A stretch of DNA of 64,000 nucleotides from Nocardia huaxiensis. Lineage in GTDB: Bacteria > Actinomycetota > Actinomycetes > Mycobacteriales > Mycobacteriaceae. The translations under genes and the position numbers were made by a program. The notes below the pieces were generated by a model. The model was not told the origin of the DNA. It ran no database searches and worked only from the letters and a program-made list of their open reading frames with translations. Below, in pieces: positions 54,101-64,000 of this stretch. The stretch covers positions 7,254,001-7,318,000 of the forward strand of contig NZ_CP059399.1 of assembly GCF_013744875.1 (NCBI RefSeq). Direction: 5' to 3'. Within the stretch, counting starts at the first letter, position 1. Each line of letters starts with the position of its first letter.

Positions 54101-55570
54101 TCAGGCGATGGGGCCGCGCGCCGCCTCGTAGGCCGCGCCGACCTTGTAGAGCCGGTCGTCGGCCAGGGCCGGAGCCATGATCTGCAGGCCGACCGGCATG
54201 CCGTCGTCGGCGCTGAGGCCGGACGGGACCGACATGGCGCAGTGCCCGGCCAGGTTGGTGGGCAGCGTGCACAGGTCGGACAGGTACATGGCCAGCGGAT
54301 CGTTGACCTTCTCGCCCAGCTTCCACGGGGTGAAGGGGCTGGTCGGCGAGACCAGCACGTCGACCTGCTCGTAGGCGCGGTCGTAGTCCTGCGCGATGAG
54401 CGTGCGGACCTTGAGCGCCTGGCCGTAATAGGCGTCGTAGTAGCCCGCCGACAGCGCGTAGGTGCCGATCATGATGCGGCGCTTGACCTCCGGGCCGAAA
54501 CCGGCCTCGCGGGTGAGCGACATGACCTGTTCGGCCGAGTGCGTGCCGTCGTCGCCGACACGCAGGCCGTAGCGCATGGCGTCGAAACGCGCCAGGTTGG
54601 AGGACACCTCGGACGGGAGGATGAGGTAGTACGCGGGCAGCGCGTATTCGAAGTGCGGACAGGACACTTCGACGACCTCGGCGCCCAGATCCTTCAGCTG
54701 CGCGACGGCGGCGTCGAAGGAGGAGATGACGCCGGGCTGATAGGAGTCGGAGTGCAGTTCCTTGACCACACCGACCTTCACGCCGCGCAGATCACCGTTC
54801 GCGCCTTCGCGCGCGGCGGCGACCACCGGCGGCACCGGCACATTGCGGGAGGTGGAGTCGCGCGGGTCGTAGCCGGCGATGACCTCGTGCAGCAGCGCGG
54901 TGTCGAGCACGGTGCGACCGCACGGGCCACCCTGATCCAGCGAGGACGCGCACGCGACCAGGCCGTACCGGGACACGGTGCCGTAGGTGGGCTTGGTACC
55001 GACGGTCGCGGTGACGGCGGCGGGCTGACGGATGGAACCGCCGGTGTCGGTGCCGATCGCCAGCGGCGCCTGGTAGGAGGCCAGCGCCGCGGCCGAGCCA
55101 CCGCCGGAACCGCCGGGAATCCGGCTGGTATCCCACGGGTTTCGGGTCGGACCGTACGCGGAGTTCTCGGTGGAGGAGCCCATGGCGAACTCGTCCATAT
55201 TGGTCTTGCCGAGAATCGGGATGCCGGCCTCGCGCAGCTTGGTGGTGAGCGTCGCGTCGTACGGCGCCACCCAGCCCTCGAGGATCTTCGACCCGCAGGT
55301 GGTCGGCATGTCGGTGGTGGTGAAAACGTCCTTGAGCGCCAAGGGAACACCGGCCAGCGCCGAATCCACGGTGCCGGCGGCGACCTTGCGGTCCACCTCG
55401 GCAGCGGTGACCAGCGCCTGCTCGCCGGCGACGTGCAGGAAGGCGTTGATCTCCCCGTCGACCTCGGCGATGCGCTGGATGTGAGCCTCGGTCACCTCGA
55501 CCGAGGAGACCTCGCGCGCGTGGATCTTCTCCGCGAGTTCGGCCGCGGAGAGCTTGGTCAGGTCGGTCAT
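54101..55570 (-). CDS. gatA: Asp-tRNA(Asn)/Glu-tRNA(Gln) amidotransferase subunit A
   Basis: GatA is the amidase that releases ammonia from glutamine for the GatB site. It has 489 residues. The catalytic Lys is in [12 protein letters not shown]; the amidase signature includes [16 protein letters not shown] and [15 protein letters not shown] with the Ser residues of the Ser-cisSer-Lys triad, then [13 protein letters not shown]. The start overlaps the gatC stop (ATGA). The intrinsic terminator downstream ends the gatC-gatA transcript. Confidence 0.97.
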   Translation of the reverse strand: MTDLTKLSAAELAEKIHAREVSSVEVTEAHIQRIAEVDGEINAFLHVAGEQALVTAAEVDRKVAAGTVDSALAGVPLALKDVFTTTDMPTTCGSKILEGWVAPYDATLTTKLREAGIPILGKTNMDEFAMGSSTENSAYGPTRNPWDTSRIPGGSGGGSAAALASYQAPLAIGTDTGGSIRQPAAVTATVGTKPTYGTVSRYGLVACASSLDQGGPCGRTVLDTALLHEVIAGYDPRDSTSRNVPVPPVVAAAREGANGDLRGVKVGVVKELHSDSYQPGVISSFDAAVAQLKDLGAEVVEVSCPHFEYALPAYYLILPSEVSSNLARFDAMRYGLRVGDDGTHSAEQVMSLTREAGFGPEVKRRIMIGTYALSAGYYDAYYGQALKVRTLIAQDYDRAYEQVDVLVSPTSPFTPWKLGEKVNDPLAMYLSDLCTLPTNLAGHCAMSVPSGLSADDGMPVGLQIMAPALADDRLYKVGAAYEAARGPIA

Positions 55571-55866
55571 TCGCCCTCTCCCAGAATCTGCGGAACCATG
55601 AAGCGCTGTTCCTCGACGGCGGGCGCCTGTGCCAGCGCCTCGTCCGGAGTCAGGCAGGGCTGCACCACGTCGGGACGCGTCACATTGGTCGCCGGATTCG
55701 GGGACGCGGTGGCAGCGACGTCGGCGGCGGCGACCTCGGAAATCTGGGCGACGTGGGTCAGGATGGAATCCAGCTGACCGGCGTACAGATCCAGTTCCTC
55801 GTCGGTCAGAGCGAGCCGGGACAACCGGGCGAGGTGTGCGACCTCGTCCCTGGAGATGGCGGGCAC
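55567..55866 (-). CDS. gatC: Asp-tRNA(Asn)/Glu-tRNA(Gln) amidotransferase subunit C
   Basis: GatC is the small clamp that joins GatA and GatB. It has 99 residues with the conserved start [20 protein letters not shown], a helix [18 protein letters not shown], and the extended tail [20 protein letters not shown] with the ending [10 protein letters not shown] 55866 is chosen (AAAGGGG 7 nt upstream); further codons in frame upstream are not protein-like. It overlaps gatA by four bases. Confidence 0.96.
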   Translation of the reverse strand: MPAISRDEVAHLARLSRLALTDEELDLYAGQLDSILTHVAQISEVAAADVAATASPNPATNVTRPDVVQPCLTPDEALAQAPAVEEQRFMVPQILGEGE

Positions 55867-56155
55867 CGCGGGACCCCTTTCGGCAGTTCGAGATGGAGAT
55901 TCGGCCACCGACAGCCTAATGGGCGCGCCGAGCGCGGCGGTCCGCAGCCCTGCGCACGCCCGCCGGTGCGCGCGCGACCGCCTGTCACAGCGGTCGCGAA
56001 CACCTGGCATCATCGATAGGGACGGTGACGGAGAAGTGGCCTGGCTCACACGGTTCGGTTCGATTCGATAACCGCCTCCCGAGGGTGTAAGTATTGCTTG
56101 ACTCGGGTATCCGTCCCAAAGTTTCGGTGGTCGCACAAGGAAAGGAAGGAAGCAC

Positions 56156-56806
56156 GTGTCATACCTGCTTCGCGTGCAACTTCCTGATCGCCCAGGGAGT
56201 CTCGGTTCGCTCGCACTCGCGCTGGGTTCCGTGGGCGCCGACATCCTCTCGCTGGATGTCGTCGAACGCGGCGATGGTTTCGCGATCGACGACATCGTGG
56301 TGGAGGTGCCCTCGGGCGCACTCCCCGACACCCTGATCACCGCGGCCGAATCCCTGCACGACGTCCAGGTGGATTCGCTGCGGCCGTATTCCGGAATGCT
56401 GGACACCCACCGCGAGCTCGAGCTCATCGACCAGGTGGCCAATGCCCGCGACGATCGCTTGCAGGTGCTCGTCGACGGCGTGCCGCGAGTGCTGCGCGTC
56501 GGCTGGAGCACGGTGATCGACATCGGCGCGTCCGGGGCGTACCGGGTGGTGGGCAGCCAGAGCGCACCGTCCACACAGGCCGGTTCCGCGCCGTGGATGC
56601 CCTTGGAAAAGCCGGCAGTCCTTGACGCCGAAGGCGATTGGGTGCCGCAGCTCTGGAAGGACATGGACACCAAGCTGGCCGCCGCCCCACTGGGCAACAG
56701 CGGCAAGGTGCTACTGCTGGGCCGTCCGGGCGGACCGGAGTTCCGGCCGTCCGAGGTGGCGCGGCTGGGCTATCTGGCCGGAATAATCGCCACCGTCCTG
56801 GGCTGA
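56156..56806 (+). CDS. ACT-domain protein (amino-acid-binding)
   Basis: The protein has 216 residues. The N-terminal ACT domain (1-80) begins [20 protein letters not shown] with the Pro-Gly-Ser ligand loop. The second half (about 90-216) is a conserved extension of unknown fold, FGAF-like in length, ending [18 protein letters not shown]. Position between gatC and ligA matches Rv3013 of M. tuberculosis, as I recall. GTG 56156 has AAGGA 6-7 nt upstream. It may sense an amino acid; the target is unknown. Confidence 0.87.
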   Translation: MSYLLRVQLPDRPGSLGSLALALGSVGADILSLDVVERGDGFAIDDIVVEVPSGALPDTLITAAESLHDVQVDSLRPYSGMLDTHRELELIDQVANARDDRLQVLVDGVPRVLRVGWSTVIDIGASGAYRVVGSQSAPSTQAGSAPWMPLEKPAVLDAEGDWVPQLWKDMDTKLAAAPLGNSGKVLLLGRPGGPEFRPSEVARLGYLAGIIATVLG

Positions 56807-56836
56807 CATTTCTCAGCAAACTCTTCTACTAACCAA

Positions 56837-56869
56837 CTACGTAGATACCTACTATTGGACTACGTAGAT
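56837..56869 (+). promoter_or_regulatory. Two direct copies of a palindromic decamer
   Basis: CTACGTAGAT occurs at 56837-56846 and again at 56860-56869, with start-to-start spacing of 23 bp (about two helical turns). Each copy contains the palindrome CTACGTAG. They lie 41 bases before the secreted-protein gene, in a locally A+T-rich promoter region. A dimeric regulator could bind both. Confidence 0.6.
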
Positions 56870-56910
56870 GAGTGCTCGGTTCGCGAGCACCTCGGTGAAC
56901 GGAGAAGGCA

Positions 56911-57315
56911 ATGGAGCCCACCACGCGCGACCGATCGACCCTGACGACCCGCACCCGGCGCATGATCCACACCGTGCTGCCCCTGGTGGGCGCCGCGGCC
57001 GCCGCCACCCTCGCAGCCGGACCCGCTGCGGCGGAATCACTTTCCCGCGGCGGCCCGGCCTTCGACAGCTCCCCGCGCACCAGCTCCGACACCGCCGGCC
57101 TGCACGGCATCGACCCCCTCGGCTACATGCACACCGACTCGAACCCGGTGTGGCAGAACCAACACCGCGAGAACCTCCGCGAAAGCCGCACTCCCCCGGC
57201 GCAATCCCCGTCTCGCGCCACCTCCAGCGACAGCGGCGCCGCCACCTGGACCCCCACCGCACGGACCGACCGATCCGGCTGGACCGTCTGCCGCCCGCAG
57301 GCCAGCTGGTGCTGA
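56911..57315 (+). CDS. Small exported protein, hypothetical
   Basis: The protein has 134 residues. After a basic N-terminus, residues about 18-42 are a signal peptide (MIHTVLPLVGAAAAATLAAG, cleavage near AAA-ES). The mature part is Ser/Thr/Arg-rich, low in structure, and ends TVCRPQASWC with two Cys. GAGAAGG precedes ATG 56911. A second small gene with a good ribosome-binding site follows 26 bases later, and the twin decamers upstream probably control both. Family unknown. Confidence 0.65.
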   Translation: MEPTTRDRSTLTTRTRRMIHTVLPLVGAAAAATLAAGPAAAESLSRGGPAFDSSPRTSSDTAGLHGIDPLGYMHTDSNPVWQNQHRENLRESRTPPAQSPSRATSSDSGAATWTPTARTDRSGWTVCRPQASWC

Positions 57316-57341
57316 AACCGACAGAGCCGGAGGACATTTCG

Positions 57342-57524
57342 ATGAACACCAGCCCTGTAAGCACCGGCGACTCGCCCAACGACATCCACCAGGTAGTGGC
57401 ACTGGCGGACGGCAGCCTCGCCTGGAAGCCCGCAGACCCCATCTCCCAGTGGACATTCGGCACCGACCCCCGCCCCGACCCCACCTACCGCGACCAGTCC
57501 TACTGCACCAGTGGCAGCCTCTGA
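57342..57524 (+). CDS. Micro-protein, hypothetical
   Basis: A 60-residue frame from ATG 57342, preceded by GGAGGA with a 7-nt spacer, one of the best ribosome-binding sites in the window. Sequence parts: DIHQVVALADGSLAWKPADP, SQWTFGTDPRPDPTYRDQSY, and a single Cys near the end. There is no signal peptide. It follows the exported-protein gene by 26 bases and is followed by a strong hairpin, so it is probably the last gene of a two-gene transcript. Confidence 0.6.
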   Translation: MNTSPVSTGDSPNDIHQVVALADGSLAWKPADPISQWTFGTDPRPDPTYRDQSYCTSGSL

Positions 57525-57550
57525 CGCGCGCAGGTGTACAGCGGGTGAGA

Positions 57551-57596
57551 GAGCTCTGGTGGCGGGAATTTGTCTGGATCCCCGCCATCAGAGCTC
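57551..57596. terminator. Terminator after the micro-protein gene
   Basis: GAGCTCTGGTGGCGGG (57551-57566) and CCCGCCATCAGAGCTC (57581-57596) pair over 16 bases with one mismatch and a 14-nt loop. It separates the micro-protein gene from the convergent acetyltransferase gene. Confidence 0.82.
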
Positions 57597-57607
57597 CATG
57601 ATCTTGA

Positions 57608-58120
57608 TCAGGACCCCGTGGCGAGGCGCATGACTGTCAGGGGTGTGCCGGCCATGGTCTTCCAATCCCGTTCGGGCACATGGAGGAAGCCGAGGCGGTC
57701 GTAGATGCGGCGGGCGTCGCGCATGGTGGGCATGGTGGTGAGGACTACGGCGTCGAAGTCCTCGGTGCGGGCGATATCGATGACGCGGCGGATGAGGGAG
57801 GAGCCGACGCCGAGGCCGCGAGCCTGCTTCGCCACTGCCAGCATGCGGAATTCGAGTTCGCCGGGGCGGGCGATATCGGCGAAGGGGGTGCCGGGGCGGG
57901 CGACCGTCAGGGAACCGACGACCGCGCCCTCGTGCTCCGCCACCAGGATCTGGGCCGAGTCCGCGCGGGTGGCGGTGTCGGCCAGTTCGGCCACGTACAG
58001 GCTCTGCGGGTCGACGTGACCCTCGCCGACATAGACGTCGACGGTCAAAGCGCCGATGGTCGGATAGTCCTCCGGCGCGGCGTCCCGGATCTCGACACGC
58101 GCCTGTGCTGCACCACTCAC
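57608..58120 (-). CDS. GNAT-family N-acetyltransferase
   Basis: The protein has 170 residues. The acetyl-CoA-binding segment is ARGLGVGSSLIRRVIDIA (Arg/Gln-x-x-Gly-x-Gly/Ala type loop), preceded by the beta-bulge strand LEFRMLAVAKQ and followed by TTMPTMRDARRIYDRLGFLH. The substrate is unknown. GTG 58120 is chosen because GGAG is 5 nt upstream; a GTG one codon earlier is also possible. It lies downstream of ligA on the same strand. Confidence 0.87.
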   Translation of the reverse strand: MSGAAQARVEIRDAAPEDYPTIGALTVDVYVGEGHVDPQSLYVAELADTATRADSAQILVAEHEGAVVGSLTVARPGTPFADIARPGELEFRMLAVAKQARGLGVGSSLIRRVIDIARTEDFDAVVLTTMPTMRDARRIYDRLGFLHVPERDWKTMAGTPLTVMRLATGS

Positions 58121-58213
58121 CACAACTCCATCCCTATCCCCTGTCCCCCAACACCATTCGACACCGGACAACGCGCCCGCCGAGGCGGGCCATTCCCACC
58201 TCGGCGCATCGCA

Positions 58214-61109
<2,896 letters not shown>

Positions 61110-61139
61110 ATCCATCCGCTGATTGCACGGAGCGCCATC

Positions 61140-62381
61140 ATGGCCGAAACCCGCACCACCGCATTCGATCTCAACGATCCCGCGGTCATCGCCGATCCCT
61201 ATCCGCACTACGCCCGCCTGCGTGAGGAAGCCCCCGTCCACCACTGCCCCGACCCCGACCTGTGGATCCTGAGCCGCTACGACGACGTGCTGACCGCGCT
61301 GCGCGACACCACCCGCTTCTCCTCGAATCTCGGTGCCGCCGAAGCCTTCTCAGGCAACCCGTTCAACCCGCGCATGTCACCACCGCGCTGGCTGACCTGG
61401 CCCGTCGAACGCCTGCTGCCGACCGAGACCCTCCTCACCAGCGATCCCCCGGTGCACACCCGATTGCGCAAGAAGGTGAACCGCGCCTTCGCCCCACGCC
61501 GAATCGCCGCCCTGGAAACCAGGATTCGCGCCCTCACCGACGACCTCGCCGACGCCCTGTGCGCCCACGCGGCGCGCGGTGAGCCGGTGGATGTGGTGCA
61601 CGACCTGGCCGGCCCGCTGCCGACCATCGTGATCGCCGAACTCATGGGAATCCCGCCCGAACACCGCGACGCCTTCAAACGCTGGTCCGATGATCTGATC
61701 GACGGACTCCTCACCGGCGGCAGCACATTTCGCATGCTGCGCAGCGCCTTCGCCATCACGCGCTATTTCGCCCGCACGGTCCGGCGGCGCCGCCGCAAGC
61801 CCGGCGACGACCTGATCAGCCTGCTCGTCACCCCCGACGCCGACGGCGCGCTCACCACCCTCGAGCTGATCCTCTTCTGCGTGCTGCTGCTGGTGGGCGG
61901 CAATGAAACCACCACCAACCTGATCGCCAATGCCATGGACACCCTGCTCGACCACCCCGAGTCCTGGCACCGCCTCACCGCCGACCCCACCCAGGCAACC
62001 CTCGCCGTAGAGGAAACCCTGCGCTACCAGAGCCCCGCCCAAGCCCTCCTCCGCGTGACCACGACAAACGTTGCCCTCCAAGGCATCACCATCCCCACCG
62101 GCTCCCGTGTCCTCCCGCTCATCGGCTCGGCCCACCGCGACCCGCGCCACTGGCAAGCCCCGGACACCTTCGAGCTGGACCGGAAAACCAACGGCCACTT
62201 GGCCTTCGGCACCGGCATCCACTACTGCATCGCCAACGCCCTGGCCCGCCTGGAAGCCCGCATCGCCCTGGAAACCCTGGCCCGCCGCACACCGGGCCTC
62301 ACTCGCGCGGGTACCCCGACCCGCATCCCCAGCCCGGTCCTGCGGGGCCTGCGCACCCTGCCGGTGGCCGTCGAACCCTGA
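61140..62381 (+). CDS. Cytochrome P450
   Basis: A class I-type bacterial P450 of 413 residues. The I-helix oxygen-binding motif is LVGGNETTTNL, the ExxR pair is in EETLRYQSPAQALLR, and the haem-binding loop is HLAFGTGIHYCIANALARLE with the axial Cys. The loop has Ile-Ala where many P450s have Gly. No ferredoxin or reductase gene is adjacent, so electrons come from elsewhere. The substrate is unknown; the operon partner is a TetR regulator. Confidence 0.95.
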   Translation: MAETRTTAFDLNDPAVIADPYPHYARLREEAPVHHCPDPDLWILSRYDDVLTALRDTTRFSSNLGAAEAFSGNPFNPRMSPPRWLTWPVERLLPTETLLTSDPPVHTRLRKKVNRAFAPRRIAALETRIRALTDDLADALCAHAARGEPVDVVHDLAGPLPTIVIAELMGIPPEHRDAFKRWSDDLIDGLLTGGSTFRMLRSAFAITRYFARTVRRRRRKPGDDLISLLVTPDADGALTTLELILFCVLLLVGGNETTTNLIANAMDTLLDHPESWHRLTADPTQATLAVEETLRYQSPAQALLRVTTTNVALQGITIPTGSRVLPLIGSAHRDPRHWQAPDTFELDRKTNGHLAFGTGIHYCIANALARLEARIALETLARRTPGLTRAGTPTRIPSPVLRGLRTLPVAVEP

Positions 62382-62394
62382 CCGGACACGACCG

Positions 62395-62943
62395 TCAGCG
62401 CGGTTCGAGGTTGGCCAGTGCCTTGGCGAGCCGGGTGGCGCGGGTCTTCCCGCTGCGCGCGCGTAGGAGCTCCAGCACGATCGCGTACCGGCGGGTGCGA
62501 TCGAGTTCCTCGAACGCGGCCCGGGCGGCCGGGCGCCGGTCGAGCGCTTCGGCGAGGTCCGGCGGAACGGTGAAGCTGGATTGGGAGGGGTAGGCGGCCG
62601 CCCAGCGGCCGTCGGCCTTGGCCGCCGCGACTTCCGCGAGGCCGGGGGCGCGCATGCGGCCCGCCGCGGTGAGCTCGGCGACCTTGTCGACATTCACCTG
62701 CGACCAGTGGCTGCGCGGGCGGCGCGGAACGTATTTCTGCAGGTAGTACTCCGAGTCCAGCCCCTTGCGCTGCCCCGAGATCCACCCCCAGCACAGGCCG
62801 ACGTCGACCGCCTCGTCACTGGTCAGCGACGGGATGCCGGAGCCCGCTTTGGCCATGCGAATCCAGACTCCTTCCGGCACAGCGTGATTGGCCTCGAGCC
62901 AGGTGTCGAAGGCCGCCGCGTCGGAGAAGGTCACCGGATCCAT
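62395..62943 (-). CDS. YdeI/OmpD-associated family protein
   Basis: The protein has 182 residues. The family pattern is clear: FDTWLEANHAVPEGVWIRMA, EAVDVGLCWGWISGQRKGLD, YVPRRPRSHWSQVN, VPPDLAEALDRRPAARAAFE, and a basic Arg/Lys-rich C-terminal helix. The family is widespread; its function is poorly defined, with suggested roles in stress resistance. It is convergent with the P450 gene, 13 bases away. Confidence 0.88.
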   Translation of the reverse strand: MDPVTFSDAAAFDTWLEANHAVPEGVWIRMAKAGSGIPSLTSDEAVDVGLCWGWISGQRKGLDSEYYLQKYVPRRPRSHWSQVNVDKVAELTAAGRMRAPGLAEVAAAKADGRWAAAYPSQSSFTVPPDLAEALDRRPAARAAFEELDRTRRYAIVLELLRARSGKTRATRLAKALANLEPR

Positions 62944-62986
62944 TGGCCCAGCCTCCCAGAGACCACCGACACATCACCCTTGCGTC

Positions 62987-63004
62987 TACGTATACATATA
63001 CGTA
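62987..63004 (+). promoter_or_regulatory. Perfect 18-bp operator-like palindrome
   Basis: TACGTATA (62987-62994), ca, TATACGTA (62997-63004). It stands 56 bases before the DUF4097-like gene and 44 bases from the start of the divergent YdeI-like gene. It fits a TetR- or PadR-type dimer site. No regulator gene adjoins it within the window. Confidence 0.65.
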
Positions 63005-63059
63005 CAGTGGTGAGCGCAGGTGCAACAGCACTCACTTCCGAAGAAAGTCAGGGAACGAC

Positions 63060-63698
63060 ATGCCTACATTCCAGACGCCCGCGCCGATCGCCGTCACCGT
63101 CGATCTGCCCATCGCGAACGTCGTCGTCCTCGCCTCCGACCGCGCCGACACCGTCGTCGAGGTCCGGCCGGCCGATGCGACCAAGAAGGATGACGTGCGT
63201 ATCGCCGAAAAGACCCGGGTCGGGTTCACCGACGGCGAGCTGACCGTGGACATGCCGACGAGCCGTCGGCTCAGCCCGTTCGGCGGCAAGGGCGCGATCG
63301 AGGTGCGCATCGAGGTGCCCGCCGGATCCCGGTTGCGGGGCGTGGTCGCGATGGGCCGGCTCACCGGCGTGGGCGAATTCGGCGAGTGCGATCTCGAGGT
63401 CTCGGCGGGCGACATCGTCATCGAGCGCCCGCACGGTTCGGTGACCGCCAGAACCGCCAAGGGCGATATCCGCGTCGACGCGGCCGCGCGCGGCGTGCTC
63501 GATCTGGCGACCCAGATGGGTGAGCTGGAGGTGGGGATCGTGCCGGGCAGCGCGGTACAGCTGGCCTCGACCACCCTGCACGGCGCCGTGCAGAACCAGC
63601 TCGCCCCGGCGACCCGCTCGGGCGAGGAGAACACCGTGCGGGTGAACGCCCGCACCTCCTACGGCAATATCATCGTCCGCCAGGCCACCGCCGCCTGA
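63060..63698 (+). CDS. DUF4097-like beta-repeat protein
   Basis: The protein has 212 residues without signal peptide or membrane helix. It is built of repeated short beta strands, each with the DUF4097 rhythm (IEVRIEVPAGSRLRGVVAMG, GDIVIERPHGSVTARTAKGD, RVDAAARGVLDLATQMGELE, RVNARTSYGNIIVRQA). Such proteins form right-handed beta-helices; their role is unknown, but many are controlled by a nearby regulator. The perfect palindrome upstream is a likely control site. ATG 63060 follows a weak purine stretch. Confidence 0.85.
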   Translation: MPTFQTPAPIAVTVDLPIANVVVLASDRADTVVEVRPADATKKDDVRIAEKTRVGFTDGELTVDMPTSRRLSPFGGKGAIEVRIEVPAGSRLRGVVAMGRLTGVGEFGECDLEVSAGDIVIERPHGSVTARTAKGDIRVDAAARGVLDLATQMGELEVGIVPGSAVQLASTTLHGAVQNQLAPATRSGEENTVRVNARTSYGNIIVRQATAA

Positions 63699-63730
63699 AC
63701 CACGTCGGGAATACCGCTGCCGCACACACC

Positions 63731-63753
63731 GATCGCGTCGGGCCCACGCGATC
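63731..63753. terminator. Hairpin between convergent genes
   Basis: GATCGCGT (63731-63738) and ACGCGATC (63746-63753) form a perfect 8-bp stem with a 7-nt loop between the DUF4097-like gene and the gene cut by the right edge. Confidence 0.6.
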
Positions 63754-63773
63754 CGCAGGCGGCACAACCGGTC

Positions 63774-64000
63774 TCACTCGCTGGCGTAGACGCTGACGAT
63801 CGTGCCGTCGAGGTTGGCGGCGAGGTAGCCGGTGCTGTTGTAGGCGTCGCTGAGGTAGACGCGAATGGTCGGCTTGTCGTCGTTGAAGGTCCAGGCGGAG
63901 TCGACGATGACGTAGCGCATGGTCGGGTTGGGGACATTGAGCTTGTCGTCGGCGGCTTTCAACAGGCCGGGGAGAATACTCCAGTCGATGTCACCCAGGC
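63774..64000 (-). CDS. Unknown protein, C-terminal part only (cut by window edge)
   Basis: The frame is open from the right edge to TGA at 63774-63776, giving about 75 C-terminal residues. Visible sequence includes WSILPGLLKAADDKLNVPNP, TMRYVIVDSAWTFNDDKPTI and VYLSDAYNSTGYLAANLDGT. The TTG at 63962 could be read as a start, but coding continues upstream of it, so this is the end of a larger protein. The mixed beta content is compatible with the C-terminal domain of an exported or lipoprotein, but I cannot name it. Confidence 0.7.
   Translation of the reverse strand, partial: LGDIDWSILPGLLKAADDKLNVPNPTMRYVIVDSAWTFNDDKPTIRVYLSDAYNSTGYLAANLDGTIVSVYASE

Overview
The window is high-GC actinobacterial DNA, most likely Nocardia or a close relative in the Nocardiaceae. 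I infer this from the roughly two-thirds G+C coding style with many GTG/TTG starts, the mycobacterial-type gene neighbourhood (ilvC-ilvN-ilvB, a cfp6-like gene, a DoxX gene, an lppZ-like gene, gatB, pfkA, gatA, gatC, an ACT-domain gene and ligA, recalled from the M. tuberculosis Rv3001c-Rv3014c region), the abundance of lipoproteins and Ser/Thr kinases, and DUF397/XRE pairs typical of sporoactinomycetes and nocardiae.

Layout. (1) Positions 1-6.24 kb: an accessory island with DNA-modification and DNA-damage functions. It holds a gene cut by the left edge, a ParB-like protein and a degenerate HNH-like protein in one leftward chain. A regulator-like gene follows, then divergent vsr and a C5-cytosine methyltransferase of lower G+C. 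(2) 6.26-12.35 kb: a TetR/SDR pair, a tryptophan-rich secreted protein, a three-gene operon for extracytoplasmic binding proteins (one fused to a VWA domain), and a Uma2-like nuclease. (3) 12.4-19.1 kb: branched-chain amino acid synthesis. ilvB-ilvN-ilvC run leftward behind a recognisable Leu-Leu-Val-Ile leader peptide and attenuator; the cfp6-like gene and ilvD run rightward. (4) 19.1-23.1 kb: DoxX protein, lppZ-like sugar-dehydrogenase-fold lipoprotein, gatB. (5) 23.1-32.9 kb: an FtsX-type ABC exporter, a divergent two-component system, a transmembrane Ser/Thr kinase and two paralogous lipoproteins with the catalytic signature of beta-lactamase/PBP enzymes. (6) 33-39.7 kb: pfkA, a DMT transporter/LysR pair, a lipoprotein, a serine esterase, an XRE/DUF397 pair, and two tandem paralogous Cys-containing micro-proteins. 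(7) 39.7-54 kb: a proline-rich Ser/Thr kinase; a two-component system whose kinase and regulator genes are separated by a complete WXG100-WXG100-toxin-immunity cassette; a phospholipase A2-like/alpha-beta hydrolase pair; and two adjacent Ser/Thr kinases each fused to an ADP-ribosylglycohydrolase domain. (8) 54.1-60.3 kb: gatA/gatC, ACT-domain protein, small exported proteins, GNAT acetyltransferase, ligA. (9) 60.5-64 kb: TetR, cytochrome P450, YdeI-like protein, a DUF4097-like protein behind a perfect operator-like palindrome, and a gene cut by the right edge.

The housekeeping genes form a conserved backbone; accessory blocks sit between them. The most unusual items are the tandem kinase-ADP-ribosylglycohydrolase fusions, the secreted-toxin cassette lodged inside a two-component locus, and the left-edge modification/nuclease island. 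No tRNA, rRNA, CRISPR array, transposase or phage structural gene was seen.
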